Positions 24,983-34,091 of a stretch of 64,000 bases of DNA are shown in pieces. The DNA lies in the NCBI RefSeq assembly GCF_020515525.1, contig NZ_JAIYEP010000013.1:1-64000 (forward strand), in the 5' to 3' direction. Under the pieces are notes generated by a model. It searched no databases, was not told where the DNA came from, and saw only the letters and a program-made list of their open reading frames with translations. Every line of letters begins with the position of its first letter. Position 1 is the first letter of the stretch. The DNA comes from Rhodococcus yananensis. GTDB taxonomy: Bacteria > Actinomycetota > Actinomycetes > Mycobacteriales > Mycobacteriaceae. The translations under genes and the position numbers were made by a program.

Positions 24983-27577
24983 TCACTCGACGACGATGTG
25001 ACCCATCGCTCCGCGATCACCGTCGAACATCCGGTGGTTGAGGAAGGTGTAGGTGCCGGGTTCGAGGAACTGCAGTTCGACGAATCCACCCTGGGACACC
25101 GACAGATCCACCGTCTGCGACGCACCGCCGAGCGCGTTGTCCGGGCGCAACAGGTAGGCGCCTTCCTTGTATACGGTGTCGAATTGGCTGCCCACGACGT
25201 GGAAGCTCACGTTCTCGTTGGGACCGGCGGCCAGCAACCAGATCCGGATCCGGTCACCCACCGAGGCGTGCATCGGGCGATGCATGTATTGGTTCGCGAA
25301 GCCGTTGAACACCACCAGGTCCGGTGTCCCTGCGGCGACCTTGTCCGCATCGACGGTGCCGTCGCCGAGGTACACGTCGGACTGCACCAGCAGATACTCG
25401 GCGGATACCGGCGCAAGGTCCGGGGGGTCGATGACGACGGCACCGAACATGCCGGCAGCGACGTGCACGGCCATCGGCGCGGTGGCGCAGTGGTACATCC
25501 AGATGCCGGTGTGTTCGGCCCGGAACCGGTACACCAGTTCCTCACCCGGGTTGATGGTGCGCATCGGTTCATCGGGACCGACCATGCCCGCATGGAAGTC
25601 GATGGAATGCCCCATCGTGCCGTTGTTGACGAGGGTGATCTCGAAGACGTCGCCGAGATGCCCACGCAGCGTCGGTCCCATGGGTTGTCCGTTGTACGTC
25701 CACATGGTCTGCGGCACTCCGACCGCATACTCGCCTTCGACCTCGGTGACCTCGAAGGTGTAGCGGTGCGTCGTTCCACCGGGCGCGGGTGCGAGCACCG
25801 GGTCGCGCGCGACGAAGTCGTCGGCGGGTGCCGCCCCGAGATCCACGGCCGGCGCCGTGCCGGAGGATCCGTGGTCGTGTCCGGTCGAGGTGTCGCCGCC
25901 GCCCTCGACGACGATGCTCAGCACCATGCCCTGCTGGCGGTGCCCGACGATCGAACACCACCCTTCGATGTCGGCGCCGACGACCCCGACGTCGAGGGTC
26001 GCCGATTCGCCGGGGGCGAGCCGTCCACTGTCCTGGCCGGTCGCGAGGACGAGATCGTGGACCTGTTCGTCGGTGTTGGTGACGGTGAGGACGAGTCGAT
26101 TGCCCGCGGGCACCGTGACGGTGCCGGGTGTGAACCGCATATCGACCGCGTCGACGTGCACCTCGGTGGTCTCGCCCGTCGGTGTCACGCCCGCCGACGC
26201 ATCCTGTCCGCCGGTGCCCGTTCCACCGCCGAGACCGGAGGTGACCCCGACGACGAGCGCGAGACACGCGACGGCAGCGGTTGCCTGCAGACCGCGCCGA
26301 TGTGTGGTCGGGACGAACGCGGGCGGAGCCTGCCCGGACATGACCGCCTTCCGCCCCGCGACGGATGCCTTGGCACTGAGCACCATGATGGGAAGGAACA
26401 TGACGAACGCGATCATCACCAGCACCGACACACCCACCCGCATCCAGCTCTCGAGGGGCAGCAGGAACAGCAGCAGTCCGACGTTGATGACGACGACACG
26501 CCACAACCACCAGCGGTTCATCTTGTCGACGCCCGCACCGACGACCCGTGCACCGCCCCCCATCATCGTGGGCAACAGGTGGCTCATGACTCCGAACAAC
26601 AGTTGCGCCGCGAACCCGGCGAGGAACGGGACGGTCATGAGGGTGGCCCGATCGGGGTCCATCGGGCCGGTCGCGAGCACGATGGTCAGGCTCAGGAGGG
26701 AACCGAGCAGCCACAGCAGCGCCGCAGTGATCGAGGCGGGCGCGTACCCGTTCGGCGGATGCGACAGGGCACCGCGGAGCATGGGCCCCGCAACGACGAG
26801 CCAGCCGACGAGATAGATACCGCAACCGACGGACGCGACGAGCGGATGCGCAGTCAACGCCGCGGTCGTGAGCACGCCGATACCGACCAGCAGGATCGCG
26901 AGGGCAGCGGGGCGTCGTCGACCGCCGGGATTCTCCATCCCGATCAGCCGCGGATACATGACGGTCAGCACGCCCGCCGCGGCGAGTCCGAGGAAACCGA
27001 GGAGGTTCATCGCCTGGTGTGCGAGCAGGAATCCGGCTTCGACAGTGGTTGTCTGGCCGTAGGCCAGGGCCGCTCCGAAACCCGCCCCGACCGGCAGCAT
27101 CGCCGACGACGCGACGAGGAACCACACGCTCCGAACGTGTTCGGCCCCCTCCTCCCCTGCTTCGCGGCGAGCGCGGCGGGCCTGCACGATCAGCAGCAGC
27201 AACGCGATCGCATGCCACGCGACCATCGCCCCGACGAGAACGGCCCCGACGAGTGTGACGGGGAACCACCCACCGACCACACCGACGACGGTCGCGACGA
27301 TACCGACGTTGAGGATGTAGATGCGAACGAGTTGGGCGGTGCGTTCCGTATCGGGGAGGTGGTACCCGAGGAAGCGCTCGGCGAGGGTCTGCGACCACAC
27401 CACGATCGAGTTGGTGACGGCCCCGAGTGTGAACAGGTGCACCAGCAGCCAGCGTGATTCAGGGAGAACCGGATGGGTGAGTCCGGCGAGAACGAGCAGC
27501 ACCAACCAGATCCGGACGGGCATTCCGGCCCGCTGGTGCCAACTCTTCGGACGTCGTGCAGGGCGCGTGGCGGTCAC
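24983..27577 (-). CDS. nirK: Membrane-fused copper nitrite reductase (NirK/AniA type) with extra cupredoxin domain
   Basis: An 864-residue three-part protein. Residues about 1-440 contain some 12 TM segments with His-bearing helices (HLFTLGAVTN, HQAMNLLG, SHLLPTMMGGG). A cupredoxin follows (about 450-560) with its own type 1 Cu ligands, VHDLVL and GWCSIVGHRQQGM. The C-terminal two-domain multicopper part matches class II AniA-type NirK: HSIDFHAG gives type 1 and type 2 His plus the catalytic Asp, YHCATAP with VHVAAGM completes type 1/2 copper (Cys about 697), and SFHVVG supplies the second-domain type 2 His. It should reduce nitrite to NO outside the membrane. GTG 27577 follows a TACGAT -10 element; GTG 27598 is an alternative. 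A palindrome lies just upstream. Confidence 0.85.
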   Translation of the reverse strand: MTATRPARRPKSWHQRAGMPVRIWLVLLVLAGLTHPVLPESRWLLVHLFTLGAVTNSIVVWSQTLAERFLGYHLPDTERTAQLVRIYILNVGIVATVVGVVGGWFPVTLVGAVLVGAMVAWHAIALLLLIVQARRARREAGEEGAEHVRSVWFLVASSAMLPVGAGFGAALAYGQTTTVEAGFLLAHQAMNLLGFLGLAAAGVLTVMYPRLIGMENPGGRRRPAALAILLVGIGVLTTAALTAHPLVASVGCGIYLVGWLVVAGPMLRGALSHPPNGYAPASITAALLWLLGSLLSLTIVLATGPMDPDRATLMTVPFLAGFAAQLLFGVMSHLLPTMMGGGARVVGAGVDKMNRWWLWRVVVINVGLLLFLLPLESWMRVGVSVLVMIAFVMFLPIMVLSAKASVAGRKAVMSGQAPPAFVPTTHRRGLQATAAVACLALVVGVTSGLGGGTGTGGQDASAGVTPTGETTEVHVDAVDMRFTPGTVTVPAGNRLVLTVTNTDEQVHDLVLATGQDSGRLAPGESATLDVGVVGADIEGWCSIVGHRQQGMVLSIVVEGGGDTSTGHDHGSSGTAPAVDLGAAPADDFVARDPVLAPAPGGTTHRYTFEVTEVEGEYAVGVPQTMWTYNGQPMGPTLRGHLGDVFEITLVNNGTMGHSIDFHAGMVGPDEPMRTINPGEELVYRFRAEHTGIWMYHCATAPMAVHVAAGMFGAVVIDPPDLAPVSAEYLLVQSDVYLGDGTVDADKVAAGTPDLVVFNGFANQYMHRPMHASVGDRIRIWLLAAGPNENVSFHVVGSQFDTVYKEGAYLLRPDNALGGASQTVDLSVSQGGFVELQFLEPGTYTFLNHRMFDGDRGAMGHIVVE

Positions 27578-27609
27578 GAGCCGATCGTATGCCCGCACCC
27601 ATCCGATTA

Positions 27610-27625
27610 CTACGAATTGTCGTAG
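27610..27625. promoter_or_regulatory. Palindromic operator candidate upstream of nirK
   Basis: CTACGA-ATTG-TCGTAG, a perfect 6-bp inverted repeat with 4-bp spacer, centred about 40 bp upstream of the nirK start and just upstream of its -10 element. It resembles BlaI/CopY-type symmetrical sites, but the regulator is unknown. Confidence 0.5.
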
Positions 27626-27648
27626 CCGTCATAGGGGCTCGCGCCCAG

Positions 27649-28662
27649 TCAGAACAACATGGGTTCCACGTCGACGTCCGGCGCCGCCGGAACCCGCGGC
27701 GCCCGATGCTCGACCGCGCGCGTCCGCAGTCCGTGACGGTCGAGCATGGGCGCGACACGCGCCTCGAGCCATCGCGAGTATGCGGGCGGCACGTACGCGC
27801 CCCGGCCGTACAGTCGCCGGTAGCGACGCATCAACGCCGGGTGTTCCGCGGCAAGCCACGACAGGAACCATCCGCGTGTCGAACCGCGCAGATGCAGCGG
27901 GATCACCGTCGCACCCGTCGCTCCGGCCGACGCCAGATCCGCGAACAACCCGTCGAGGTGTCGCGTCCCGTCGGTCAGATACGGCATCACCGGCGCCACC
28001 ATGACGTGACAGCTCATCCCGGCGTCCCGCACCGCACGGATCAGGTCGAGGCGCGCACGAGGCGACGGCGTTCCGGGTTCGATCTGCTGCTGCAACTCGT
28101 GATCGCCGATCGGAAGGGACACCGCGACACCGACGTCGATGCTGCGCGACGCCAGTGCGAGCACAGGTAGATCGCGGCGCAACAGCGTGCCCTTGGTGAG
28201 GATGGAGAACGGTGTGCGCGATTCGGCGAGCGCCCGGATTACGCCGGGCATGAGGCGGTAGCGGCCCTCCGCGCGCTGGTACGGGTCGGTGTTGGTGCCG
28301 AGCGCGACGTGCTCGCGCGTCCACGAGCGACGTCCGAGTTCACGCCGGAGGACGGCCGCAACATTCGTCTTGACGACGAGTTGGGTATCGAAATCGTGGC
28401 CCGCATCGAGGTCGAGGTACTCGTGTGTGGGGCGAGCGAAGCAGTACCTGCACGCATGGCTGCATCCCCGGAATGTGTTGACCGTGTATCGAAACGGGAG
28501 CCGCGACCCCTCCGGTGTCCTGTTCAGCGCGCTTCTGCAGAGCACTTCGTGGAAGGTGATGCCCTCGAAATCCGGTGCCTGCACCCGACGTACGAGTGCG
28601 GCGCGCCCCAATCCGGGCAGCGCGCCGTCGTCGGCATCCAGACCCTGGTCGGCCCATCGCAT
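27649..28662 (-). CDS. Radical SAM protein (Rv2578c family)
   Basis: A 337-residue radical SAM enzyme. The [4Fe-4S] cluster motif is C67-x3-C71-x2-C74 in RGCSHACRYCFARPTHEYL, followed by the GTNTDPYQ and PFSILTKGTLLRRD segments typical of SPL/YgiQ-like radical SAM proteins. It matches what I recall of M. tuberculosis Rv2578c, which is listed among LexA-controlled genes. An SOS-like box lies 9 bp upstream (28671-28686), supporting DNA-damage induction. ATG 28662 gives the start; longer in-frame extension to 29565 is antisense to the ESX-like genes and not real. Substrate unknown; a DNA repair role is inferred. Confidence 0.88.
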   Translation of the reverse strand: MRWADQGLDADDGALPGLGRAALVRRVQAPDFEGITFHEVLCRSALNRTPEGSRLPFRYTVNTFRGCSHACRYCFARPTHEYLDLDAGHDFDTQLVVKTNVAAVLRRELGRRSWTREHVALGTNTDPYQRAEGRYRLMPGVIRALAESRTPFSILTKGTLLRRDLPVLALASRSIDVGVAVSLPIGDHELQQQIEPGTPSPRARLDLIRAVRDAGMSCHVMVAPVMPYLTDGTRHLDGLFADLASAGATGATVIPLHLRGSTRGWFLSWLAAEHPALMRRYRRLYGRGAYVPPAYSRWLEARVAPMLDRHGLRTRAVEHRAPRVPAAPDVDVEPMLF

Positions 28663-28670
28663 GCCTCGAG

Positions 28671-28686
28671 TCGAACACGTATACGA
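28671..28686 (-). promoter_or_regulatory. LexA (SOS) box before the radical SAM gene
   Basis: TCGAACACGTATACGA has a perfect TCGAAC half-site and a 4/6 second half against TCGAAC-N4-GTTCGA. Its position 9 bp before the start codon would block transcription or the leaderless start. Confidence 0.65.
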
Positions 28687-28824
28687 ATCGATGTCAAGGC
28701 TTGATCGAATCGGTGTTCGAGAGAAGTCCGCGGTCGAAATGTCCGTGCTGTCCGCACTGCGGCGATGTCGCACGCGCGCCGCCCTCGAGTTAGAGTGCTG
28801 CTCACTGATCTCGAGGGGGGTTCG

Positions 28825-29163
28825 ATGAGCGGTTTCATTCCCGGTACCGGAATCCGGGTGATTCCCGACGGTGTCCGTCTGTACGGCACGACCAATCTGC
28901 AGGCCGCGCAGCACGTCGCACAGGCCGGTGCGTTCGATCTCCAGGCGAACGTCACGTCCCTGTCGCCCGCAATGGGCCTGATCGGCGCGGATTTCCTCGC
29001 GTCGTTCATCGCTGCGCAGAGTGAGCACACCCGCGCGATGGGCCAGCTGTCGCTGGCCTACGCATCGAACGGAGTGGCGTCGCACGAGGCGGCCGCCGCC
29101 TACGAGCTGACCGTCGCCGACAACGCCACCGACATCGGCCGGGCCGGAGGTGCACTTCCGTGA
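28825..29163 (+). CDS. EspC-like (ESX secretion-associated, DUF2580-type) small protein
   Basis: A 112-residue Ala-rich helical protein. The helix-turn-helix pattern and the end AAAAYELTVADNATDIGRAG resemble the DUF2580/EspC proteins, WXG100 relatives exported by type VII secretion; the canonical Y-x3-D/E signal is not exact here (Tyr and Asp are six apart). ATG 28825 follows GAGGGGGG. The stop overlaps the GTG of the next, EspA-like gene (GTGA), as expected for a co-secreted pair. No ESX apparatus gene lies in the window, so export is inferred. Confidence 0.6.
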   Translation: MSGFIPGTGIRVIPDGVRLYGTTNLQAAQHVAQAGAFDLQANVTSLSPAMGLIGADFLASFIAAQSEHTRAMGQLSLAYASNGVASHEAAAAYELTVADNATDIGRAGGALP

Positions 29164-30371
29164 CCGCCGACCCGTCCACCTGCACGGTGACCGCACCGAC
29201 CGTTCTCGACGCCCTACAGGCGTCACCGGTGGGACCCGTGCTCGACATGCCACTCCCGCCCGCTCCGACGCTACCGACCGTGGGTCTGCCCGCGGCACCG
29301 GATCCGGGAATGATCGACGAACTTCTCCGGTCGATCCCCGTCCCGGTGTTGCCGGAGATCGACGAACTGGTACGGCCCATCGCCGAACTCGGCGACATGT
29401 TCGGCACCGGAATCTGCGAGGCACTCGATCCCGCCGCGATCCTTCAGCAGGGCTCCCGACTCGTCGACGGCGCCGCATCGCTCGGTCGCACCGCGCTCGA
29501 CGCGCTCCCCGATTCGTGGCAGAGCGAGGCTGCGGAGTCCAGCGCCGACCATGTCCGACGAGCACAGGTCGCCGCGGTCGAGCTGAGTGAACGCGGCGAC
29601 CTCATCGGTGCCGTCACCCGTGCCGCCACCGCCACCGTCGAGCGCGGGAACATCGAACTGACCGGGATCGCGCAGTCGTTCGTCGCGTCGGCGATCGCAT
29701 CGGCACCGGTCGCGCTGACACCGCCCGGCCAGGCAGCCATATTGGCTTCCGCCGTCGAGCATCTCGGTTCCGCACTTGCGGTCGTCGCGCGCACGCGCGG
29801 TGAGCTCAGCGGTCACACCGTCGCCATGAACGCCCTGTCGTCACCGATTCCCGTTCCCGCACCGGCAGTGACGTCGACGCCGATCGACCCCGCATCGCTG
29901 GCCGGCTCGGTCACCGATGTCGCCGGTGGTCTCAAAGACGCGTTCGCCGGGACCGGCGGCACCTCCGCGATGCCCGCCGCGACTCAGCCGGGTGCCCACG
30001 GCGCCGCCCCGACCGTCGCCACCTCCGTCCTCCCCGCCGGGGCCGGCACACTCACCGCAGGCGGATTCGCCGGTACGGCAGCCGGATACCCTTCGGTGTC
30101 GGGTGGATCGACTCCTGGTCCCGGAGGTGTCCCCGGAGCTGCAGCCGTACCCATCGCCCCCACCGCAGGCACGACCGCCGCAGGGACGGTCGCCGCAGGT
30201 TCACGGACCCCGATGGTCGGTGCCGGTCCTCTGGCGTCCGCCGCCCGCACCGACGACCCCGAACGGCGCGGGGTACCGGACTTCCTGGTCACGCCCGGAA
30301 ACCGGAACGAGATCGTCGGTGATCTTCCGCTCGTGACGCCCGCGGTGATCGGAGCCACCGACGACTGGTGA
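29160..30371 (+). CDS. Large Ala/Pro-rich protein, possible ESX co-substrate (EspA/EspE-like)
   Basis: A 403-residue protein in three parts: a Pro-rich N-terminus (DMPLPPAPTLPTVGLP), a helical Ala-rich middle (about 60-215; SWQSEAAESSADHVRRAQVA and later RGNIELTGIAQSFVASA), and a low-complexity Gly/Ala/Pro/Thr tail ending TPAVIGATDDW. There is no signal peptide or TM segment. GTG 29160 has GGAGG about 9 bp upstream and overlaps the EspC-like gene by 4 bp. This resembles mycobacterial EspA/EspE-type proteins paired with small EspC-type partners. I call the family by architecture and context only. Confidence 0.55.
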   Translation: MTADPSTCTVTAPTVLDALQASPVGPVLDMPLPPAPTLPTVGLPAAPDPGMIDELLRSIPVPVLPEIDELVRPIAELGDMFGTGICEALDPAAILQQGSRLVDGAASLGRTALDALPDSWQSEAAESSADHVRRAQVAAVELSERGDLIGAVTRAATATVERGNIELTGIAQSFVASAIASAPVALTPPGQAAILASAVEHLGSALAVVARTRGELSGHTVAMNALSSPIPVPAPAVTSTPIDPASLAGSVTDVAGGLKDAFAGTGGTSAMPAATQPGAHGAAPTVATSVLPAGAGTLTAGGFAGTAAGYPSVSGGSTPGPGGVPGAAAVPIAPTAGTTAAGTVAAGSRTPMVGAGPLASAARTDDPERRGVPDFLVTPGNRNEIVGDLPLVTPAVIGATDDW

Positions 30372-30430
30372 TCCGCGCTCCGTCCCGATCGGGCGGTAAC
30401 CGCACCGGAGGTCGCGTACTCGTTCGGTCT

Positions 30431-31084
30431 TCAGTCGACGAGGGACGCGACCTCCTGGTCCGTCAGTGTGGTCTGCGGTGTACGACCGGCATCACGGGCC
30501 AGGGTGATCGCACGATGGAGAGGCCGGTCCGGGAGACCCGCGCCTCGTGCCTCCGCGCGCAACTGCTCGACGAGGACCGACGCGATAGCCGCCGCCGGCG
30601 CCAGCTCGCTCGACGCGAGTGCATCGGCGAGGCTGCGCAGCGCGAGAACGTCGAGTTCACGTCCACCACCGTCGGTGTACAGCGCGAGCGGAACCGACAC
30701 GAGTCCGTGGGTGCCGTCGTTGACACGGAGCACCACCTGCGACACCCGGCCGACCCGCACGAGCAACTCGACACCGGCGAGGTGTCTCAGTTCGACGGTG
30801 CGTTTTCCTGCCGTCCCCGACGCGATGAGCGTCGTACCCTGCAACCGCAGGTGGCGTCGTGTGGAGGCGAACGCACCGAGGACCGGTGGTAGCCCGAGAA
30901 CCGCACCGACGATCAGCGCAACCCACCAGGGTGCGACCAACCACACCAGCAACCCGATGATCAGCGCGGCGGACAGCGCGACGAGCGCGACACGTCGCAC
31001 GCGCGGAAGCAGCAGCGCGGCGGGGATGAGGTCCAGCGGCACCGAACCGGTGCCGTGGCCGTCAGCGTCCGACAAGGACCTCAC
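30431..31084 (-). CDS. Conserved membrane protein with PH-like region
   Basis: A 217-residue protein with two adjacent TM helices near 30-75 ([17 protein letters not shown] and [19 protein letters not shown]) and a cytosolic beta-rich part ([35 protein letters not shown]) reminiscent of bacterial PH-like domains. The C-terminal region is helical. Function unknown. GTG 31084 lies inside the hisS 3' end (23-bp overlap), so it is probably translated with hisS. Confidence 0.7.
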   Translation of the reverse strand: MRSLSDADGHGTGSVPLDLIPAALLLPRVRRVALVALSAALIIGLLVWLVAPWWVALIVGAVLGLPPVLGAFASTRRHLRLQGTTLIASGTAGKRTVELRHLAGVELLVRVGRVSQVVLRVNDGTHGLVSVPLALYTDGGGRELDVLALRSLADALASSELAPAAAIASVLVEQLRAEARGAGLPDRPLHRAITLARDAGRTPQTTLTDQEVASLVD

Positions 31085-32336
31085 CCACGCGTGCGACGAC
31101 GTCCCCGAGCGGAACGGTGTGCTGATCTCCGTCGCGCAGGTCCTTCAGTACGATCTCACCGGCCTCGAGTTCGCGGTCGCCGAGTACCAGAGCAACGGCC
31201 GCGCCGGACTTGTCGGCGGCCTTCATCGCGCCCTTGAGCCCGCGTCCGCCGTAGGCGAGATCGACACGGATCCCGGCGCCACGCAACGCGTGCGCGATCG
31301 GAACGAGCGCGGCCTTGGCCTCGTCCCCCATCGGCACGCCGTACACCTCGCAGCGGGCCGGGGTGGCTGCGGATTTCCCCTCCGCCGCGAGCGCAAGGAT
31401 CGTGCGATCCACGCCGAGCCCGAATCCGATACCGGACAGCGGCTGCCCACCGAGCTGCTCCATGAGTCCGTCGTACCGGCCGCCGCCACCGATGCCGGAC
31501 TGGGCGCCGAGTCCGTCGTGCACGAACTCGAAGGTGGTCTTGGTGTAGTAGTCCAGGCCGCGCACCATCCGCGGGTTGACGACGTACGGCACCGCGAGCG
31601 CGTCGAGATGCCGCAGTACCTCGTCGAAGTGTGCTTTCGCCGTATCGGACAGGTGATCGAGCATCAGGGGTGCATCCGCAGTCATCTCGCGCACCTGCGG
31701 TCGCTTGTCGTCGAGCACCCGAAGCGGGTTGATCTCGGCGCGACGACGGGTTTCCTCGTCGAGCGGCAGACCGAACAGGAACTCCTGCAGCAACTCCCGG
31801 TACTGCGGTCGGCAGGTGTCGTCGCCGAGTGAGGTGATCTCGAGGCGGAATCCGTCGAGACCGAGCCCCCGGAATCCGGCGTCGGCGATCGCGATGACCT
31901 CGGCGTCGAGGGCCGGGTCGTCGATACCGATCGCTTCGACGCCCACCTGCTGCAGCTGCCGGTAACGGCCCGCCTGCGGGCGCTCGTACCGGAAGAACGG
32001 TCCCGAGTACGAGAGTTTGACGGGCAATGCCCCGCGATCGAGTCCGTGCTCGATAACGGCGCGCATCACCCCGGCGGTGCCTTCCGGACGCAACGTCACC
32101 GACCGGTCACCGCGGTCCGCGAAGGTGTACATCTCCTTCGTGACGACGTCGGTGGACTCTCCGACTCCGCGGGCGAACAGCCCGGTGTCCTCGAAGATCG
32201 GCAGTTCGATGTGCCCGTACCCCGCGAGCCGTGCCGCCCGGGTGAGGCCGTCACGGACCGCCACGAACTCGGCGGACTGCGGGGGGACGTAATCGGGCAC
32301 ACCCTTGGGCGCCGAGAACGTGGAGGGCTTGCTCAC
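31062..32336 (-). CDS. hisS: Histidyl-tRNA synthetase
   Basis: A 424-residue class II aminoacyl-tRNA synthetase charging tRNA-His. Motif 2 is visible as [18 protein letters not shown] and the [20 protein letters not shown] stretch; the histidine-A motifs are [12 protein letters not shown] and [12 protein letters not shown]. Motif 3 lies in [10 protein letters not shown]. The anticodon-binding domain fills the C-terminal 100 residues. ATG 32336. The glyoxalase II-like gene is 50 bp upstream and a membrane protein gene overlaps the end. Order matches mycobacterial Rv2580c. Confidence 0.97.
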   Translation of the reverse strand: MSKPSTFSAPKGVPDYVPPQSAEFVAVRDGLTRAARLAGYGHIELPIFEDTGLFARGVGESTDVVTKEMYTFADRGDRSVTLRPEGTAGVMRAVIEHGLDRGALPVKLSYSGPFFRYERPQAGRYRQLQQVGVEAIGIDDPALDAEVIAIADAGFRGLGLDGFRLEITSLGDDTCRPQYRELLQEFLFGLPLDEETRRRAEINPLRVLDDKRPQVREMTADAPLMLDHLSDTAKAHFDEVLRHLDALAVPYVVNPRMVRGLDYYTKTTFEFVHDGLGAQSGIGGGGRYDGLMEQLGGQPLSGIGFGLGVDRTILALAAEGKSAATPARCEVYGVPMGDEAKAALVPIAHALRGAGIRVDLAYGGRGLKGAMKAADKSGAAVALVLGDRELEAGEIVLKDLRDGDQHTVPLGDVVARVGEVLVGR

Positions 32337-32386
32337 TGTGGTTGCTTTCTCTCGTCTGTCGGTCGGTCGGGGAGGTCGAGGTCCGG

Positions 32387-33076
32387 TCAGCGGATTCCGG
32401 TGAGACCGGTCAGGAAGGGATTGGACGCGCGCTCCGCGCCGATCGTGCTGGATCCGCCGTGCCCGGGCAGGATCGCCGTGTTGTCGTCGAGTACGAGCAG
32501 TTTGGCCGCGATCGAGGCGAGGAGTTGTTCGTGATCCCCTCCGGGCAGATCGCTGCGGCCGATCGACCCCTGGAACAGGGTGTCGCCGGTGAGGGCGACA
32601 CCGATGTCGGCGCCGTCCGGCGTGGTGGCGCGGGTGCGCAGCACCACCGAACCGCGCGTGTGCCCCGGAGTGTGGTCGACCGTGAACTCGATGCCCGCAT
32701 GCTCGATCTCGTCACCGTCGGCCAGTTCGACGACCTCGTGCGGTTCGGTGAACACGGTGCCTTCCAACAGCGGCGCCAGACTCGAGCCGAGACCGACGCC
32801 CGGATCGGAGAGCATGTGCCGATCGTCGGGATGGATGTACGTGGGGATGTCGAACCGGTCGGCGACCGTCTGCGCGGACCACACGTGGTCGAGATGACCG
32901 TGGGTGAGCAGCACCGCCCGGGGAGTCAGGTCCGACCCGACCAGGAACTCCACGAGTGGTTCCGCAGCGTCCTGGCCGGGGTCGACGACGACGCAGTCCT
33001 TCGCGTTGTCCTGCGCCAGGATGTAGCAGTTGGTCTGGAACATCCCCGCGGGGAATCCGGTGACGAGCACGGGCAT
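32387..33076 (-). CDS. Metallo-beta-lactamase fold hydrolase, glyoxalase II-like
   Basis: A 229-residue MBL-fold enzyme. The metal motif T-H59-G-H61-L-D63-H64 is complete, with additional ligands in [12 protein letters not shown] and [18 protein letters not shown], the last a hallmark of glyoxalase II-like thioesterases (YcbL type). It probably hydrolyses a thioester such as S-lactoyl-mycothiol. The order with hisS matches Rv2581c/Rv2580c. ATG 33076 is divergent from the first cyclophilin gene (142 bp). Confidence 0.9.
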   Translation of the reverse strand: MPVLVTGFPAGMFQTNCYILAQDNAKDCVVVDPGQDAAEPLVEFLVGSDLTPRAVLLTHGHLDHVWSAQTVADRFDIPTYIHPDDRHMLSDPGVGLGSSLAPLLEGTVFTEPHEVVELADGDEIEHAGIEFTVDHTPGHTRGSVVLRTRATTPDGADIGVALTGDTLFQGSIGRSDLPGGDHEQLLASIAAKLLVLDDNTAILPGHGGSSTIGAERASNPFLTGLTGIR

Positions 33077-33218
33077 CGCTCCTACGGTGTGGGCATTCGC
33101 GGTCCCCTACACCCTATGCGCAGCGCCCGGTCGGGCCACTCTCAGGTTCGGGGTGGCAGACTCGACTCGGCCTCGATACGGGCACCCATCACGATCGGTT
33201 CACGGGAGGATTACTGCA

Positions 33219-34091
33219 GTGCCGAGCAACGCACAGCGGCGCCAGGCCGCGAAACGCAAACTCGAGCGGCAGCTCGAGCGACGCGCCGCACGCGAACGCA
33301 AACGACGTCTCCTGACTCTCGGCCTGTCGGCGCTCGGCGTGATCGTCGTCGTGGGTGCGGTGGTCGCTGCGGTCACGCTCGGCGGTTCCGACGAACCCGC
33401 ATCCGATGCGAATGCGGCCGGCGGCACGGAGGACACCGGCTATCCCGCACTGCCTGCGGGCCGCGCCGAACCGCTTCCGGAGTCGGTCGACTGCTCCTAT
33501 CCCGCCGACGGGCGGGAGCCGTCGAGGCCGGTCGATCCGCCGCGCACCGAGGGCATCCTGACCTCGGGCGAGAACAACACCGACATCAGCGTCAGCGTGG
33601 AGACCTCGCAGGGCAACATCGGGTTGATCCTGCACAACGCGGAGTCGCCGTGCACCGTCAACAGCTTCCTGTCGCTGGCATCACAGGGCTACTTCGACGG
33701 CACCGTCTGCCACCGCCTCACGACCGCACCGACGTTGCAGGTTCTGCAGTGCGGTGATCCGACGGGCACCGGGTCGGGCGGTCCGGGGTACCAGTTCGCG
33801 AACGAGTTCCCCACCGATCAGTTCGCGGCGGACGATCCCGCCTCGCAGGAGCCCATGACGTACCCGCGGGGAACGCTGGCCATGGCGAACGCCGGGCCCG
33901 GCACCAACGGCAGCCAGTTCTTCCTCGTGTACGGCGATTCGGTACTGCCCCCGCAGTACACCGTCTTCGGCACCGTCGACGAGACCGGCCTCTCGACCCT
34001 CGACGCCATCGCCGCGAACGGTGTCGACGGCGGCGGGAGCGACGGCACCCCGAACTCGGAGACGACTCTGACCAGCGTGAGGATGGATTGA
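33219..34091 (+). CDS. Membrane-anchored cyclophilin-type peptidyl-prolyl isomerase
   Basis: A 290-residue protein: basic coiled-coil-like N-terminus (QRRQAAKRKLERQLERRAAR), one TM helix near 30-55, linker and an extracellular cyclophilin domain (about 130-285) with CHRL, VLQCGDPTGTG and NGSQFFLVYGDS. The catalytic Arg (CHRL) and Gln (LQCGD) are kept, while the usual FM pair before Gln is changed. Four cysteines (DCSY, SPCTVNSF, CHRL, QCGD) suggest disulfides. GTG 33219 has GGGAGGA 8 bp upstream. Equivalent of Rv2582 (ppiB). First of three cyclophilin genes; the next ATG overlaps its stop (TGATG). Confidence 0.92.
   Translation: MPSNAQRRQAAKRKLERQLERRAARERKRRLLTLGLSALGVIVVVGAVVAAVTLGGSDEPASDANAAGGTEDTGYPALPAGRAEPLPESVDCSYPADGREPSRPVDPPRTEGILTSGENNTDISVSVETSQGNIGLILHNAESPCTVNSFLSLASQGYFDGTVCHRLTTAPTLQVLQCGDPTGTGSGGPGYQFANEFPTDQFAADDPASQEPMTYPRGTLAMANAGPGTNGSQFFLVYGDSVLPPQYTVFGTVDETGLSTLDAIAANGVDGGGSDGTPNSETTLTSVRMD

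Noticed and set aside
24911-27457. 848-codon plus-strand ORF
   Set aside because: Antisense to nirK. Highly charged, low-complexity translation typical of the shadow frame of a GC-rich gene.
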